A stretch of 64,000 bases of DNA from Immundisolibacter sp. (GTDB lineage Bacteria; Pseudomonadota; Gammaproteobacteria; Immundisolibacterales; Immundisolibacteraceae): positions 1 through 64,000 of the forward strand of contig NZ_JACIZD010000007.1 in assembly GCF_014359565.1 (NCBI RefSeq), given 5' to 3'. The translations under genes and the position numbers were made by a program. Shown piece by piece: positions 8,901 through 16,470 of this stretch (position 1 is its first letter; every line of letters begins with the position of its first letter). A model generated the notes under the pieces. That model did no database searches. It saw nothing but the letters and a program-made list of their open reading frames with translations, and was not told the DNA's origin.

Positions 8901-11900
8901 GCAGGCGCGCCGCCTCACGCTGGGCAACCCCAGCGCCGGCAGCGGTGATGTAGCGGTCGCGTCGAACGGCACGCTGCGCCTGCTGGCCGACCAGCTGATC
9001 CTGGCCGACGGTGGCCGGGCCGGCGATGGCACGGTGGTCGGCACGCAGGTGTCCGGCGTGCAGCGTCTGGAACTGGTCGCCAACGAGCGTCTCGAGTTCA
9101 CCGGCCGCGGCCGGCTCGACGTGGCCGGCGATCTGGCCATTACTGCGGGCGTGATGACCGCGGCCGGTGCCGCCGACCACGGCGTGACGGCCACCGGCGC
9201 GTTGACCACGGCTGCGCTGACGGCGCCGACCGACGCGCCGACCGGTGGCGTCGGTGCGCGGCTCGGCCTCACCGGCGCCAGCGTGCAGCACGGCGGGCGG
9301 CTGCGGCTGCCGTCGGGACAGGTCACGCTGGCGGCCACCGCCGGCGATGTGAGCTTGCAGGCCGGCAGCGTGCTGGATGCGGCCTCGGTGTGGCAGGCCT
9401 TCGGTTCCAGCGGGCGGGCCAGCCCGGCCGGCAGCGTCGTGCTGCGCGCCGATGCCGGCGACGTGACGGTGCTGGCCGGCGCGCAGGTCGACCTGCGCGG
9501 CCGCGACGGCGCCGATGCCGGTCGACTGGAGTTGTCCGCTCCGACCGGCACGGTGACGCTGACTGGCGAGCTGCTCGCCAGCGCCGCGGCGGACGGCGCC
9601 GGTCGACGCGGGCAGGGCGGCGAGGTGAGCCTGGACGTCGCCAGCTTGAGCGATTTTTCGGCACTGAATCAGGTGCTGGAAAACGGCGGCTTCAGCGCTG
9701 AGCGGCAGCTGCGGGTGCGCACCGGCGACGTGCTGGTCGGCGCCGGCGATACCGTCACCACGCAGCGCTTCGGCCTGGCCGTGGACGGCGGCGGCCTGAC
9801 CGTGGCCGGCCATCTCGATGCGCGCGGTGGCAAGGGCGGCCGGGTGGTGCTGTACGCACATGACAGCCTGGTGCTGGCCGACAGCGCGGTCATCGACGCC
9901 TTCGCCACCGACGCGGCGGGCGCGGGCAGCGCCGGTCGCGGCGGGCAGGTGGAACTGGGCAGCGACAGCCGGCTCGATCTGGCGGCAGGTTCGGTGATCG
10001 ACGTGTCGGCTGGTGCCGGGGCGCATGCCGCGCAGGGTGGCCAGGTGCTGCTGCGCGCGCCGCGGGTCGGGACGACCGACGTGGCAATCGGCAGCCTCGG
10101 CAGCGCCATTTTCGGCGCCCGCGAGGTGGTGGTGGAAGCGGTGCGCCGCTACGAGGGCATCGGCATGCTGAACACCACCGGTGGTGCCGGCGCGCTGAGT
10201 CTGGCCACCCTGTCCGCTGACAACGCCGCCTTCATGGCCGGCGCGGCGAGCATCGCCAGCCGCCTGGGCCAGAGCGGCAATCCGCTGTTCCACCTGCGCC
10301 CGGGCGTGGAGGTGCGCAGCAACGGCAACCTGACCCTGGCCAGCGACTGGCAGCTGCAGCCGCTGCGTGCCGGCGGCGAGCCGGGTGTGCTGACCTTGCG
10401 TGCGGCCGGTAACGTGCTGCTGAACGGTTCGCTGTCCGACGGCTTCAGCACGGCGACGACGGCCGGCGTGCTGCAGGCCGGCGAGTCGTGGTCGTACCGG
10501 CTGGTCGCCGGGGCGGACCTGGGCGCTGCCGACCCGCTGGCAGTTCGGCCGTCCGGCGACGACATCGGCGACATTAGCCTTGCCGCCAACAAGATGGTGC
10601 GCACCGGCACCGGTGCTATCGCGCTGGCCGCCGCCCGCAATCTGAAGCTGAACGCCGACAGCTCGGTGATCTACACCGCCGGTCAGGTGGGTCCGGTGGT
10701 TGACGACTTCACGGCACCGACCATCGGCGGCGTGCTGGCGCAGTTCCCGACCGCCGGCGGCGACCTGCGTATCGCCGTCGGGCGCGATATCGACGCGGCA
10801 CCTGCCCGCCAGTTGCCGACCGCCTGGCTGTTCCGGCAGGGCCGCGTGAATGCCGACGGCAGCGCGATAGCGGCGGCCAACCGCACCGCCTGGTGGCTGC
10901 GCTATGGCGACTTCAAGCAGGGTGTCGGCGCGCTCGGCGGCGGCGACGTGGACATCCGCGCCGGCGGCGATGTGCGCAACCTGGGCGTGTCGCTGCCGAC
11001 CAACGCGCGTCTGCCGTCGGCGGCCGGCAGCGCGCAGGATGCCGCTCAGCTGGTGTTGCAGGGCGGCGGCGATCTGGACCTGCGCGCCGGTGGCGACATC
11101 GGCAGCGCGTTGCTGTTCCTGGGCGCCGGTTCCGGCCGGGTGCGCGCCGGGGGCGACATTGCCTCCGCGCGTACGTCGGGCGGGCAGGCGATCAACGCGT
11201 TGGCCTTGCTCGGTGACGCGCGTCTGGCGCTGACCGCCGGCGGTGAGGTGGCGCTGGACGCGGTGGCCAATCCCACCGTGCTGACCCAGGTCAGTGCCAA
11301 TACCAGCGGTGTGTCCAGCACCAGGAGGAACTATTTCTTCACCTACGGCGAGCAGGCCGGTGTGGATGCCCAGGCGCTGACCGGCGATGTGCGCTTCACG
11401 CAAAACCTCCTGGCCGTCTTGCAGGGCTATCCCCAGCACGGCATCGCGTCCAGTGACCAGCGGGCGCTGGGCATGTTGCCGCCGAACCTGGCCGTGGCGG
11501 CGTTCGGCGGCTCGATCGACCTGCTCGGCAATGCCGTCCTGTATCCGGCCCCGGCCGGCTCGCTGATTCTGCAGGCAGCAGCGGACCTGAGCCTGCTGGG
11601 CACGCTCGCCATGTCGGACCTGTTGCCGGCGAGCCTGCCGTCGGTAGCGTTGCCGGTGAATGTGTCCGATCCGGTCAATCGCCTGTCGGCGGCCTCGTCG
11701 GGCGTGCTGGCCCACGGCAATCCGCCCCTGCATGCCGGCGACGCGGAGCCGGTGCGTCTGGCGGCCGGCGGCGCGTTGCGCGGCCAGCCTGGCACCGTGA
11801 GTCTGGTGCTGCCCAAGGCGGCGCTGCTGGAGGCGGGGGAAGACATTGCCAACCTGTGGCTTTTCGGCCAGCACCTGGTGGCCACCGACGTGACGCGCGT

Positions 11901-13209
11901 GGTGGCCGGCGGCCAGATTCGCTACGACACGCCGCGCAGTGCACAGGGTGCCCTGGGCAGCGGCAGCAACTACCTGGAGCTGGGCGGCCTCGGTCGGCTG
12001 GAGGTGCTGGCCGGCGGCGACGTGGATCTTGGCTCCGGCGGCGGCATCGTCACGCGCGGCAATCTGAACAATCCGTTCCTGCCCGATGAGGGCGCCGCGG
12101 CGCTGGTGATGGCAGGTCTTGGCCAGTCGCCGGCGTACGGCGAGTTCGCCGCCCTGTACCTGGACCCGGCCAGTGCGCTGGCGGCGCCATACCAAGACGC
12201 GCTGCTCGTGTATCTGCGGGCTCTGGGCATCGAGCCGGCCGATGCGCAGGACGCTTTCGCCCGCTTCGCCGCACTGCCGGTCGAGCGCCAGGCACCCTTG
12301 CTGCACGACGTGCTGTTTGGCGAATTGCGCGCCGCCGGGCGTCAGGCGGTGGCCGAAGGCGGTGACGACCCGGCGCGCTACCGGCGCGGTTTCGACGCCA
12401 TCGCGGCGCTGTTTCCGGGTGCCGGCGGCGAGCAGTCGCCGTACCGCGGCGACATCAACCTGTTCTTCAGCCAGATTCGCACCGAACAGAACGGCGGCAT
12501 CGACCTGATCGCGCCGGGCGGCCAGGTGAACGCTGGCCTGGCCAGCGTGACCGGTTTCAGCAAGAGCGCCAGCGAGCTGGGCATCGTCACGGTGCGCGGC
12601 GGAAGCGTGCGGGCCCTTACCGATGGTGATTTCCTGGTCAACCAGTCGCGCGTGTTCACGCTCGGCGGCGGCGACATCCTGCTGTGGTCCTCGCGCGGCA
12701 ACATCGATGCCGGCCGTGGCGCCAAGAGTGCCGGTGCCACACCGCCGCCGCAGCTGGTGCTGCGGGGCGACCAGTTCGTGTTGGATACCTCGCGCTCGAT
12801 CAGCGGCTCGGGCATCGGTGTGCTGCTGTCGAGCCCGGACATCGTGCCGGGCGACGTGGACCTGATCGCGCCCAACGGCGAGGTCAACGCCGGCGACGCC
12901 GGCATCCGCTCGGCCGGCAACCTGACCATCGCCGCGCCGCGCGTGGTCGGCGCCGACAACATCCAGGTCGGCGGTGTGTCGAGCGGTGTGCCGGTGACCA
13001 GTACCGGCGTGTCCGGCAGCGTGGCCGGTGCCGCTGCTACCGGCAGCTCCGCCACCAAGGCCGCCATCGAAGCCGGCGCCGATCCGACCAAAATGCTGCC
13101 GCCCACTGCGGCCGGCGATTCCCTGGGCACGGTGATGGTGGAAGTGCTCTGTTTTGAAGGGGAAGAGAATGACTGTCACCCGGGCGGGGCGCGTGTCAAG
13201 GCGCTGTAA
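2923..13209 (+). CDS. Giant filamentous-haemagglutinin-like exoprotein (TpsA)
   Basis: This is the presumed substrate of the transporter encoded just upstream. It would be exported by the Sec system and then secreted to the cell surface as a long beta-helix. The ATG at 2923 has a strong GAGGTGG site. Codons 10-103 are REP repeats; the hydrophobic signal core (LLATALAIVGTLQHSLLW) lies only at about residues 122-138. The TPS secretion domain follows at about 150-265, with QSQRAVLDWQSFNV and the LINANGILF signature (NxNG). The next 3000 residues are Gly/Ala/Val-rich beta-helix repeats (many DVSGG, LRAGGDI and AAGGEL units). A region around 2600-3300 resembles the filamentous-haemagglutinin DUF3739 family. 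The only two cysteines after the signal region are C3410 and C3418, near the C-terminus. No toxin domain is visible. Confidence 0.9.
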   Translation: MTERISKSRIRPEGGPPTKKTSCGSSAPCGSGALAANRRGDPFGPGAGLPQSSESSSQSFGPGAGLPQGGDSARGRASHICCGSGALAANLQATIRPEGGPPTGPKLRTTPSQSEYPAPRRLLATALAIVGTLQHSLLWAAPALPAGTLPVPAAAWVASGAASRAVSGANLTITQQSQRAVLDWQSFNVSADAKVRFDQPNATAAALNRIHDANPSVIQGQLTANGEVYLINANGILFDQGARVNVGGLVASALGISQDAFNAGLLSVPVGQAAFSFGGDAEAFASSEVAVEPGAQISAANGGRVMLLAPRVRNAGSISTPQGQAVLAGGDKVYLALPQSSQLRGFLVEVDPHASAGGGSVVNALGARVHAERGNVTLVGSTVRQDGEASATSAVGLNGSVRLLARDGATASGDTLVANNGGALTLGSGSVTAVTPVDDSATARDDAPFAASSIELTGRSVHLQGGAQVLAPGGNVSISAQRGAQFVADGAVREDVRIQIDPGARVDVSGLREVPVPVERNVVGVELRGDELKDSPLQRDGMLRNKTVFVDAREGTPLADVSGAVGGIERGIAERSTSGGDITLRSEGDVIVRSGAVLDVSGGSVTWQGGFISTTLLVGEDGRLYDISVASPDRRYLAIAGRYAVTDPKWGVIREFNTLSGRYEAAYAQGRPAGSISVLAHRAVLDGELRGQVMLGPHQRAMAERPAAGRLILGNAAAGGASPDFMLPDLALLAAPPALDDGFTFGLPEALMPLPAGAAQRLVLDPQRLAAGGFGTLEAYVNGSIEVAAPVSLAPGGSLRLTGRSLQVAADISVPAGTISLRTRRTAASTDLTAADHALEVAGNVRLSAAGLWSNDRLGAPADLLAADAGSVTLDSVADLRLHAGSVVDVSGGGELNRDGALRGGRGGNITLSVGRFDLSDNDPQTSSMLLDGELLGYGLAGGGRLQVSASRVQIGGAAPGERRVLHLLPEFFQRGGFGAYQVNGQDGLDVADGTRIAPRTQTLRPFGELALLPSGQSLAGLTRPLLEDLPQRPAASLTLSAGSLAFGDLRLGAGSVIDADPGAAVALSAGRQLTVLGQINAPAGSIALSTQPGGGPDDAYVFGQSIWLGAAAALRATGYAELLPDAQGLRRGRVLPGGSVSLDAGKGYVIAEAGSLIDVSGTSAVLDIQLADRTRDVKVPGSTAADDAAVVPTVIASGGGRITITAREGGILAGQLRGAAAPGAAGGSLTVVLERPPVSNPGFPTGPVRLELGSAVPELPAGLAPGEDVPDNGVLHLGAAQVVAGGFADLALASRDRIDFTTDLDLRLSGRLTLSAPELGAAAGTQVLLAGQSIQVANPGSLQAPRAAASGDAGLELRADLIDLAGEVALQGIDTLRLDSAGDLRLRGVLAGSSSRELNGRLHGAGEVSVRAAQVYPTTLSRFRIEADRQISIAAAPGSATLPLSAAGELTLAAPRIDQAGTLRAPFGTLSLVGDDIHLRDGSLSSVSGAGLLVPFGRTELSGRDWAYALAGDANLLLFDTLPDKAISLDGSTVDIAAGARLDVRGGGDLLAHEFLPGPGGSRDVLAPANVAGGFAVLPGLGAGTAPFDHQIAGEGQFAPGELVWLGGVPGLEAGFYSKLPARYALLPGAFLVTPTTAVADVSDTFQLGLPLGDYLVAGREARALASGPLAAPRSGIYNVQSGAVLARRAEYAPLRASEFFAQSGGGQVADAGRVSIAAREDLILAGNLLTAAAAGGRGGALDIAAPRLAVLGGGALAPGADYVTLDAGHLSSLGVSSLLLGGTRRQGGAVDALTVVAQDVVVDTGGAVLSAPDMIVAARQQVTVRSGSQLQAGAGTAPARALEIGADGDGDGALLRLAAQPTARTVRVNVDRDRGDLVIEAGALLAANGSIELDATRNTTLGGDLRLAAGGELAVAAGSLSLGAAPVGTPGLLLDAARLAGLAGAGALALRSYSTLDVYGAVNLGGSGLASLTLETGSLRGFLGAGELAQLQARRLTLGNPSAGSGDVAVASNGTLRLLADQLILADGGRAGDGTVVGTQVSGVQRLELVANERLEFTGRGRLDVAGDLAITAGVMTAAGAADHGVTATGALTTAALTAPTDAPTGGVGARLGLTGASVQHGGRLRLPSGQVTLAATAGDVSLQAGSVLDAASVWQAFGSSGRASPAGSVVLRADAGDVTVLAGAQVDLRGRDGADAGRLELSAPTGTVTLTGELLASAAADGAGRRGQGGEVSLDVASLSDFSALNQVLENGGFSAERQLRVRTGDVLVGAGDTVTTQRFGLAVDGGGLTVAGHLDARGGKGGRVVLYAHDSLVLADSAVIDAFATDAAGAGSAGRGGQVELGSDSRLDLAAGSVIDVSAGAGAHAAQGGQVLLRAPRVGTTDVAIGSLGSAIFGAREVVVEAVRRYEGIGMLNTTGGAGALSLATLSADNAAFMAGAASIASRLGQSGNPLFHLRPGVEVRSNGNLTLASDWQLQPLRAGGEPGVLTLRAAGNVLLNGSLSDGFSTATTAGVLQAGESWSYRLVAGADLGAADPLAVRPSGDDIGDISLAANKMVRTGTGAIALAAARNLKLNADSSVIYTAGQVGPVVDDFTAPTIGGVLAQFPTAGGDLRIAVGRDIDAAPARQLPTAWLFRQGRVNADGSAIAAANRTAWWLRYGDFKQGVGALGGGDVDIRAGGDVRNLGVSLPTNARLPSAAGSAQDAAQLVLQGGGDLDLRAGGDIGSALLFLGAGSGRVRAGGDIASARTSGGQAINALALLGDARLALTAGGEVALDAVANPTVLTQVSANTSGVSSTRRNYFFTYGEQAGVDAQALTGDVRFTQNLLAVLQGYPQHGIASSDQRALGMLPPNLAVAAFGGSIDLLGNAVLYPAPAGSLILQAAADLSLLGTLAMSDLLPASLPSVALPVNVSDPVNRLSAASSGVLAHGNPPLHAGDAEPVRLAAGGALRGQPGTVSLVLPKAALLEAGEDIANLWLFGQHLVATDVTRVVAGGQIRYDTPRSAQGALGSGSNYLELGGLGRLEVLAGGDVDLGSGGGIVTRGNLNNPFLPDEGAAALVMAGLGQSPAYGEFAALYLDPASALAAPYQDALLVYLRALGIEPADAQDAFARFAALPVERQAPLLHDVLFGELRAAGRQAVAEGGDDPARYRRGFDAIAALFPGAGGEQSPYRGDINLFFSQIRTEQNGGIDLIAPGGQVNAGLASVTGFSKSASELGIVTVRGGSVRALTDGDFLVNQSRVFTLGGGDILLWSSRGNIDAGRGAKSAGATPPPQLVLRGDQFVLDTSRSISGSGIGVLLSSPDIVPGDVDLIAPNGEVNAGDAGIRSAGNLTIAAPRVVGADNIQVGGVSSGVPVTSTGVSGSVAGAAATGSSATKAAIEAGADPTKMLPPTAAGDSLGTVMVEVLCFEGEENDCHPGGARVKAL
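2950..3231. repeat. REP array 3, inside the exoprotein reading frame
   Basis: Five family-A units on the minus strand (2950-2976, 3048-3074, 3099-3125, 3134-3160, 3205-3231) and two family-B units on the plus strand (3007-3034, 3166-3193), plus a partial B-like head at 2989. Family B is TGTGGGAG followed by a GCGGCG-CCCT-CGCCGC hairpin. The array lies between the ATG with its ribosome-binding site and the signal-peptide core of the exoprotein. Its length preserves the reading frame and no stop codon interrupts it. Confidence 0.9.
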
Positions 13210-13265
13210 CAGAGCCGGCGGAGAATTCGCCGGATTGGGCGCGTCGAACATGAAGCCGCGGGTTC

Positions 13266-13404
13266 ATTCGGCCCGAGGGCGGGCCTCCCACAGTCTCGGC
13301 TCTGGCGATTCGGCCCAAGGGCGGGCTTCCCACAGCCGCTGTGGGAGCGGCGCGAACGATGGCCTTCCCGTTTGCTGTGGGAGCGGCGCCCTCGCCGCGA
13401 ACGA
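13266..13404. repeat. REP array 4
   Basis: Two family-A units (13266-13292, and a diverged copy at 13308-13334) on the minus strand, then a truncated family-B unit (13340-13358) and a full one (13376-13404) on the plus strand. They fill most of the 237-base gap between the exoprotein gene and the ExbB-fusion gene. A hairpin array here may weaken read-through or stabilise the long upstream message; this is inference. I see no other feature in the gap. Confidence 0.88.
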
Positions 13405-13446
13405 TAGCCCCTGTTTTTCCGGTCGCCTGTCACGGACTGTCTGCCC

Positions 13447-15195
13447 ATGTTGCGTCTTTCTTACGCCCGTTTGTTGCTGACCGTGGCGCTGCTGGTGCCG
13501 CCGCTGGCCCATGCCTGGTGGCAGCCGGACTGGCAGTTTCGAAAGCCGCTGACGGTGCAGCCGCCGGCCGAGGAAGCCGGCCTTGCGGCCAGCGACCTGC
13601 CGGTGCTGCTGCGTCTGCACGCCGGCAATTTCGGATTCTTTGCCGACACCAAGCCGGACGGCGCGGACCTGCGCCTGATGGCCGGCGACGATACGACGCC
13701 GCTGAAGTACCACATCGAACGCTATGACCCGGTCACCGGCATGGGTCTGCTGTGGGTGCGCATGCCGCAGCTGGCGACCGGTGCGCCGGCCAGCGCCTTT
13801 CTTTATTACGGCAACGCGGCGGCGCCCGCCGGTGATGACGCGGCCGGCACTTACGATGCCGAACAGGCGCTGGTGTTTCATTTCGGCGAGGCGCAGGGCG
13901 CGCCGCGCGACAGCACCGCCAACGCCAATCACGCGGCCGAGTCGGGCGCGCAGGCGGCGGCCGCCAGTCTGATCGGCGGCGGCCTGCGGTTCACCGGTAC
14001 CGAGACGCTGCGCGTGCCCGGTTCGGCCTCGTTGGCGATCGACCCGGCCAAGGGGCTGACGGTCAGCCTGTGGATCAGGCCCGAGACGGTCGCCAGCGGC
14101 GCCGTGCTGGAAATGGGCAGCGCCGAGCAGCCGTTGCTGCTGAGCCTGGCCGACGGCGTGCCGCTGGCGCGGATCGGCACGGTCGAGGCGCGCGCCGCCG
14201 CGCCGCTGCCGGCCGGCGAGTGGCACCACCTGGCGCTGACCGTGGATGCCGGCACGGCAACGTTGTACGTCGATGGCGCGCCGGTGAGTAGCGCGGCGGT
14301 GCAGCTCAAGCCAATCGCCGGCGACCTGGTGCTCGGTGCCGGTCCGCTGGCGCAGGCGGCGGGCCTTGCCGGCCTGGCGATGGACATCGACGAGTTCGGC
14401 CTCGCCCGGGTGGCGCGTGGCGCGGGTTATCTGCGCCTGCTGGCCCTCACGCAGGGCACCGCGGCGAGTCTGATCAGTTACGGCGAGGACGAGTCCGGCG
14501 AAGCCGCCGGTGGGCATGGCTCGTACATCGGCGTGGTGTTGCAGAACGTGACGCTGGATGGCTGGATCATCATCGGTCTGCTCAGCGTGATGTCGGCAAT
14601 CTCCTGGGTGGTCATGGCCAGCAAGGCGCGCTTTCTGAGCACCGTGCGGCGGACCAATGCCAAGTTCCTGGAAGCCTTTCGCAGCATCGGCGACGGCGAT
14701 CTGACGGCTCTGGCGGCGCGCACCGAGTTCGCCGGCTCGCCCCTGCACCGGGTTTGCGCGGCCGGCGTGCAGGAGCTGACCGGGCGCCTGCACCGCAGTG
14801 CCGGTGCGCAGGCGACGGGTCTGTCGCCGCAGGCCCTGGAGGCGCTGCGCACGCGCATCGACGCGTCCGCAGTGCGCGAGCAGCAGCGTCTGAACGCCGG
14901 CATGGTGCTGCTGACCATTGCCATTTCCGGCGGGCCTTTCCTGGGTCTGCTCGGTACGGTGGTGGGTGTGATGATCACCTTCGCCGCCATCGCCGCGTCG
15001 GGCGAGGTGAACGTCAACTCGATCGCGCCCGGCATCGCCGCCGCCCTGGTGGCGACGGTAGCCGGCCTGGTGGTCGCCATCCCGGCCCTGTTTGGCTACA
15101 ACTACCTCGGCACCCTGATCCGCGACACGACCACGGACCTGCGCGTGTTCGTGGACGAGCTGGTGGCGGGCATCGCCGAGCGGCACGCGGCATAA
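13447..15195 (+). CDS. ExbB/TolQ/MotA proton-channel protein fused to periplasmic DUF2341 and LamG-like domains
   Basis: ExbB-type proteins form the proton channel that energises TonB. This 582-residue protein begins with a signal peptide (residues 1-23, ending AHA). A DUF2341 domain follows (about 25-125: WQFRKPLTV ... AFLYYGNAAAP), then a LamG/concanavalin-like beta-sandwich (about 170-330: LTVSLWIRPE, GEWHHLALTVDAG). One membrane segment follows (about 371-392), then a cytoplasmic stretch and the paired ExbB helices (about 484-555: GGPFLGLLGTVVGVMITF and AAALVATVAGLVVAIPALFGYN). The ExbB core is complete. The large exported front part, probably a glycan- or protein-binding module, is the unusual feature. 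exbD follows after 12 bases and tonB soon after, so the three likely form one motor complex. Confidence 0.88.
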   Translation: MLRLSYARLLLTVALLVPPLAHAWWQPDWQFRKPLTVQPPAEEAGLAASDLPVLLRLHAGNFGFFADTKPDGADLRLMAGDDTTPLKYHIERYDPVTGMGLLWVRMPQLATGAPASAFLYYGNAAAPAGDDAAGTYDAEQALVFHFGEAQGAPRDSTANANHAAESGAQAAAASLIGGGLRFTGTETLRVPGSASLAIDPAKGLTVSLWIRPETVASGAVLEMGSAEQPLLLSLADGVPLARIGTVEARAAAPLPAGEWHHLALTVDAGTATLYVDGAPVSSAAVQLKPIAGDLVLGAGPLAQAAGLAGLAMDIDEFGLARVARGAGYLRLLALTQGTAASLISYGEDESGEAAGGHGSYIGVVLQNVTLDGWIIIGLLSVMSAISWVVMASKARFLSTVRRTNAKFLEAFRSIGDGDLTALAARTEFAGSPLHRVCAAGVQELTGRLHRSAGAQATGLSPQALEALRTRIDASAVREQQRLNAGMVLLTIAISGGPFLGLLGTVVGVMITFAAIAASGEVNVNSIAPGIAAALVATVAGLVVAIPALFGYNYLGTLIRDTTTDLRVFVDELVAGIAERHAA

Positions 15196-15207
15196 CGGAG
15201 ATCCGCC

Positions 15208-15612
15208 ATGCAGGTCCAGGAAGAAGGCAAGCCCTACGACGACATCAACATCGTGCCGATGCTCGACCTCACGTATGTGCTGCTCATCATCTTCATCATC
15301 ATGACCACGGCGGCGGTGCAGGGCATCCAGGTCAACCTGCCCAAGGCCAGCGCCACGCCGAGCCTGGGCCAGAACCAGACCAAGGCCATCTCGATCACTG
15401 CCGACGGAACGATCTATCTGGACACCTATCCGGTCACGCTGGCCGAGCTGGAAACCACCCTGCGCGGCTACAAGGCGGCCAACCCGGCGCTGCCGGTGGT
15501 GGTCAAGGCCGATGCCAGCATCCAGTACCAGCAGGTGGTGGACGTGCTGGACCTGCTGGGGCGGCTGGAAATCACCCAGCTCGGCCTGGTGACGCAGCGC
15601 CTGGTCAAGTAG
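15208..15612 (+). CDS. exbD: ExbD/TolR biopolymer-transport protein
   Basis: A 134-residue single-pass inner-membrane protein. A short cytoplasmic N-terminus (DDINIVPMLDLTYVLLIIFI) carries the essential membrane aspartate (D20) at the start of the transmembrane helix. The periplasmic domain has the ExbD/TolR fold, with VNLPKAS and an ISITADGTIYLD strand pair. ExbD partners ExbB in converting proton motive force into TonB movement. A GGAG site precedes the ATG, and the gene lies 12 bases after the ExbB fusion. The N-terminus resembles ExbD more than TolR, and the neighbouring tonB supports that reading. Confidence 0.92.
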   Translation: MQVQEEGKPYDDINIVPMLDLTYVLLIIFIIMTTAAVQGIQVNLPKASATPSLGQNQTKAISITADGTIYLDTYPVTLAELETTLRGYKAANPALPVVVKADASIQYQQVVDVLDLLGRLEITQLGLVTQRLVK

Positions 15613-15691
15613 GCGTGGCTGGTGGCTTGTCCTCGTGTCGGGCGCCGTGGCGCTGTGGGTGGCCCGCCTCGGACCGAATGTTTGAGTCGAG

Positions 15692-15719
15692 GATTCGCGG
15701 CGCGGGCGCCGCTCCCACC
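15692..15719 (-). repeat. Single family-B REP
   Basis: One family-B unit in reverse orientation (GGCGCGGGCGCC-type core, head CTCCCACC on the plus strand) in the 160-base gap between exbD and tonB. No other feature is seen in that gap. Confidence 0.75.
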
Positions 15720-15772
15720 GGGGCGCCGCCTGCGGTCGGCGTGTCCGTCGGCGACACGATGATGCGTTCGGC

Positions 15773-16411
15773 ATGAAATCCGTGCTGCGAAAGGCGGTGC
15801 CGCTTGCCGTGGCGCTGGCGGTGATCGTCGGTCTGGGGCTGATCGTGCGCAGTCTGCTGTCGCAGGCGCCGGCCCCCGATCTGCGCCGGCCGCAGGAGGT
15901 GACGCTGATCAAGCCGCCGCCTCCGCCGCCGCCGCCCAAGGAACAACCACCCCCGCCGGAAGTGAAGGAAGAGGTGGACATCCCGGAACCGGAAGCGGTG
16001 CCGGAAGAGGTTCCGGAGGCGGCCAACGAGCCACCGCCGGGTGAGGCGTTGGGTTTGGATGCCGAGGGCGGCGCCGGCGGCGATGGCTTCGGTCTGGCCG
16101 CCCGCAAGGGCGGACGGGATCTGCTGCAAAGCGGCGGCGGTGATGGCGAGGCCTGGCTGCGCGGTGAGCTGGATCGGGTGCTGACGGCCGCGCTGAGCAA
16201 CGACGAGACACTGCGGCGCAAGCGCTTTCGGGTGCCGGTGCGCATCGAGATGGCGCCGGATGGGTCGGTGCTGCGGGTGGAGTTGTTGAGCAGCACGGGC
16301 GATCGCGAGGTCGATCGGCTGCTGGAGAGTCGCCTGGGCAGCGTGCGCCTGTCGGACCCCTTGCCGCCCGGTGTGCGCCGCGTGGTGCGCCTGCGCGTCG
16401 GGTCGGTGTGA
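15773..16411 (+). CDS. tonB: TonB energy transducer
   Basis: A 212-residue protein with the three parts of TonB. It has an N-terminal membrane anchor (about 10-32), a periplasmic proline/glutamate-rich spacer (a run of eight prolines at about 49-56, then EQPPPPEVKEE and EPEAVPEEVPEAAN), and a C-terminal domain (about 125-212: RVPVRIEMAPDGSVLRVELL ... VDRLLESRL). TonB spans the periplasm to open outer-membrane transporters at the expense of proton motive force. Its place directly after exbBD and before an outer-membrane porin suggests a dedicated transducer for this cluster. No TonB-dependent receptor with a plug domain is visible in the window. Confidence 0.85.
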   Translation: MKSVLRKAVPLAVALAVIVGLGLIVRSLLSQAPAPDLRRPQEVTLIKPPPPPPPPKEQPPPPEVKEEVDIPEPEAVPEEVPEAANEPPPGEALGLDAEGGAGGDGFGLAARKGGRDLLQSGGGDGEAWLRGELDRVLTAALSNDETLRRKRFRVPVRIEMAPDGSVLRVELLSSTGDREVDRLLESRLGSVRLSDPLPPGVRRVVRLRVGSV

Positions 16412-16470
16412 TTTGCCGTCTGCGCCGGGCACATGCCCGGCCGGCGCTGGGTTCAATTTCCGGAGGACAC

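Noticed and set aside
7489-13251. A 1920-codon open frame on the minus strand opposite the exoprotein gene
   Set aside because: It is a by-product of the GC-rich repetitive codons of the exoprotein on the other strand. The translation is His/Arg/Gln-rich with no domain, signal or ribosome-binding site.
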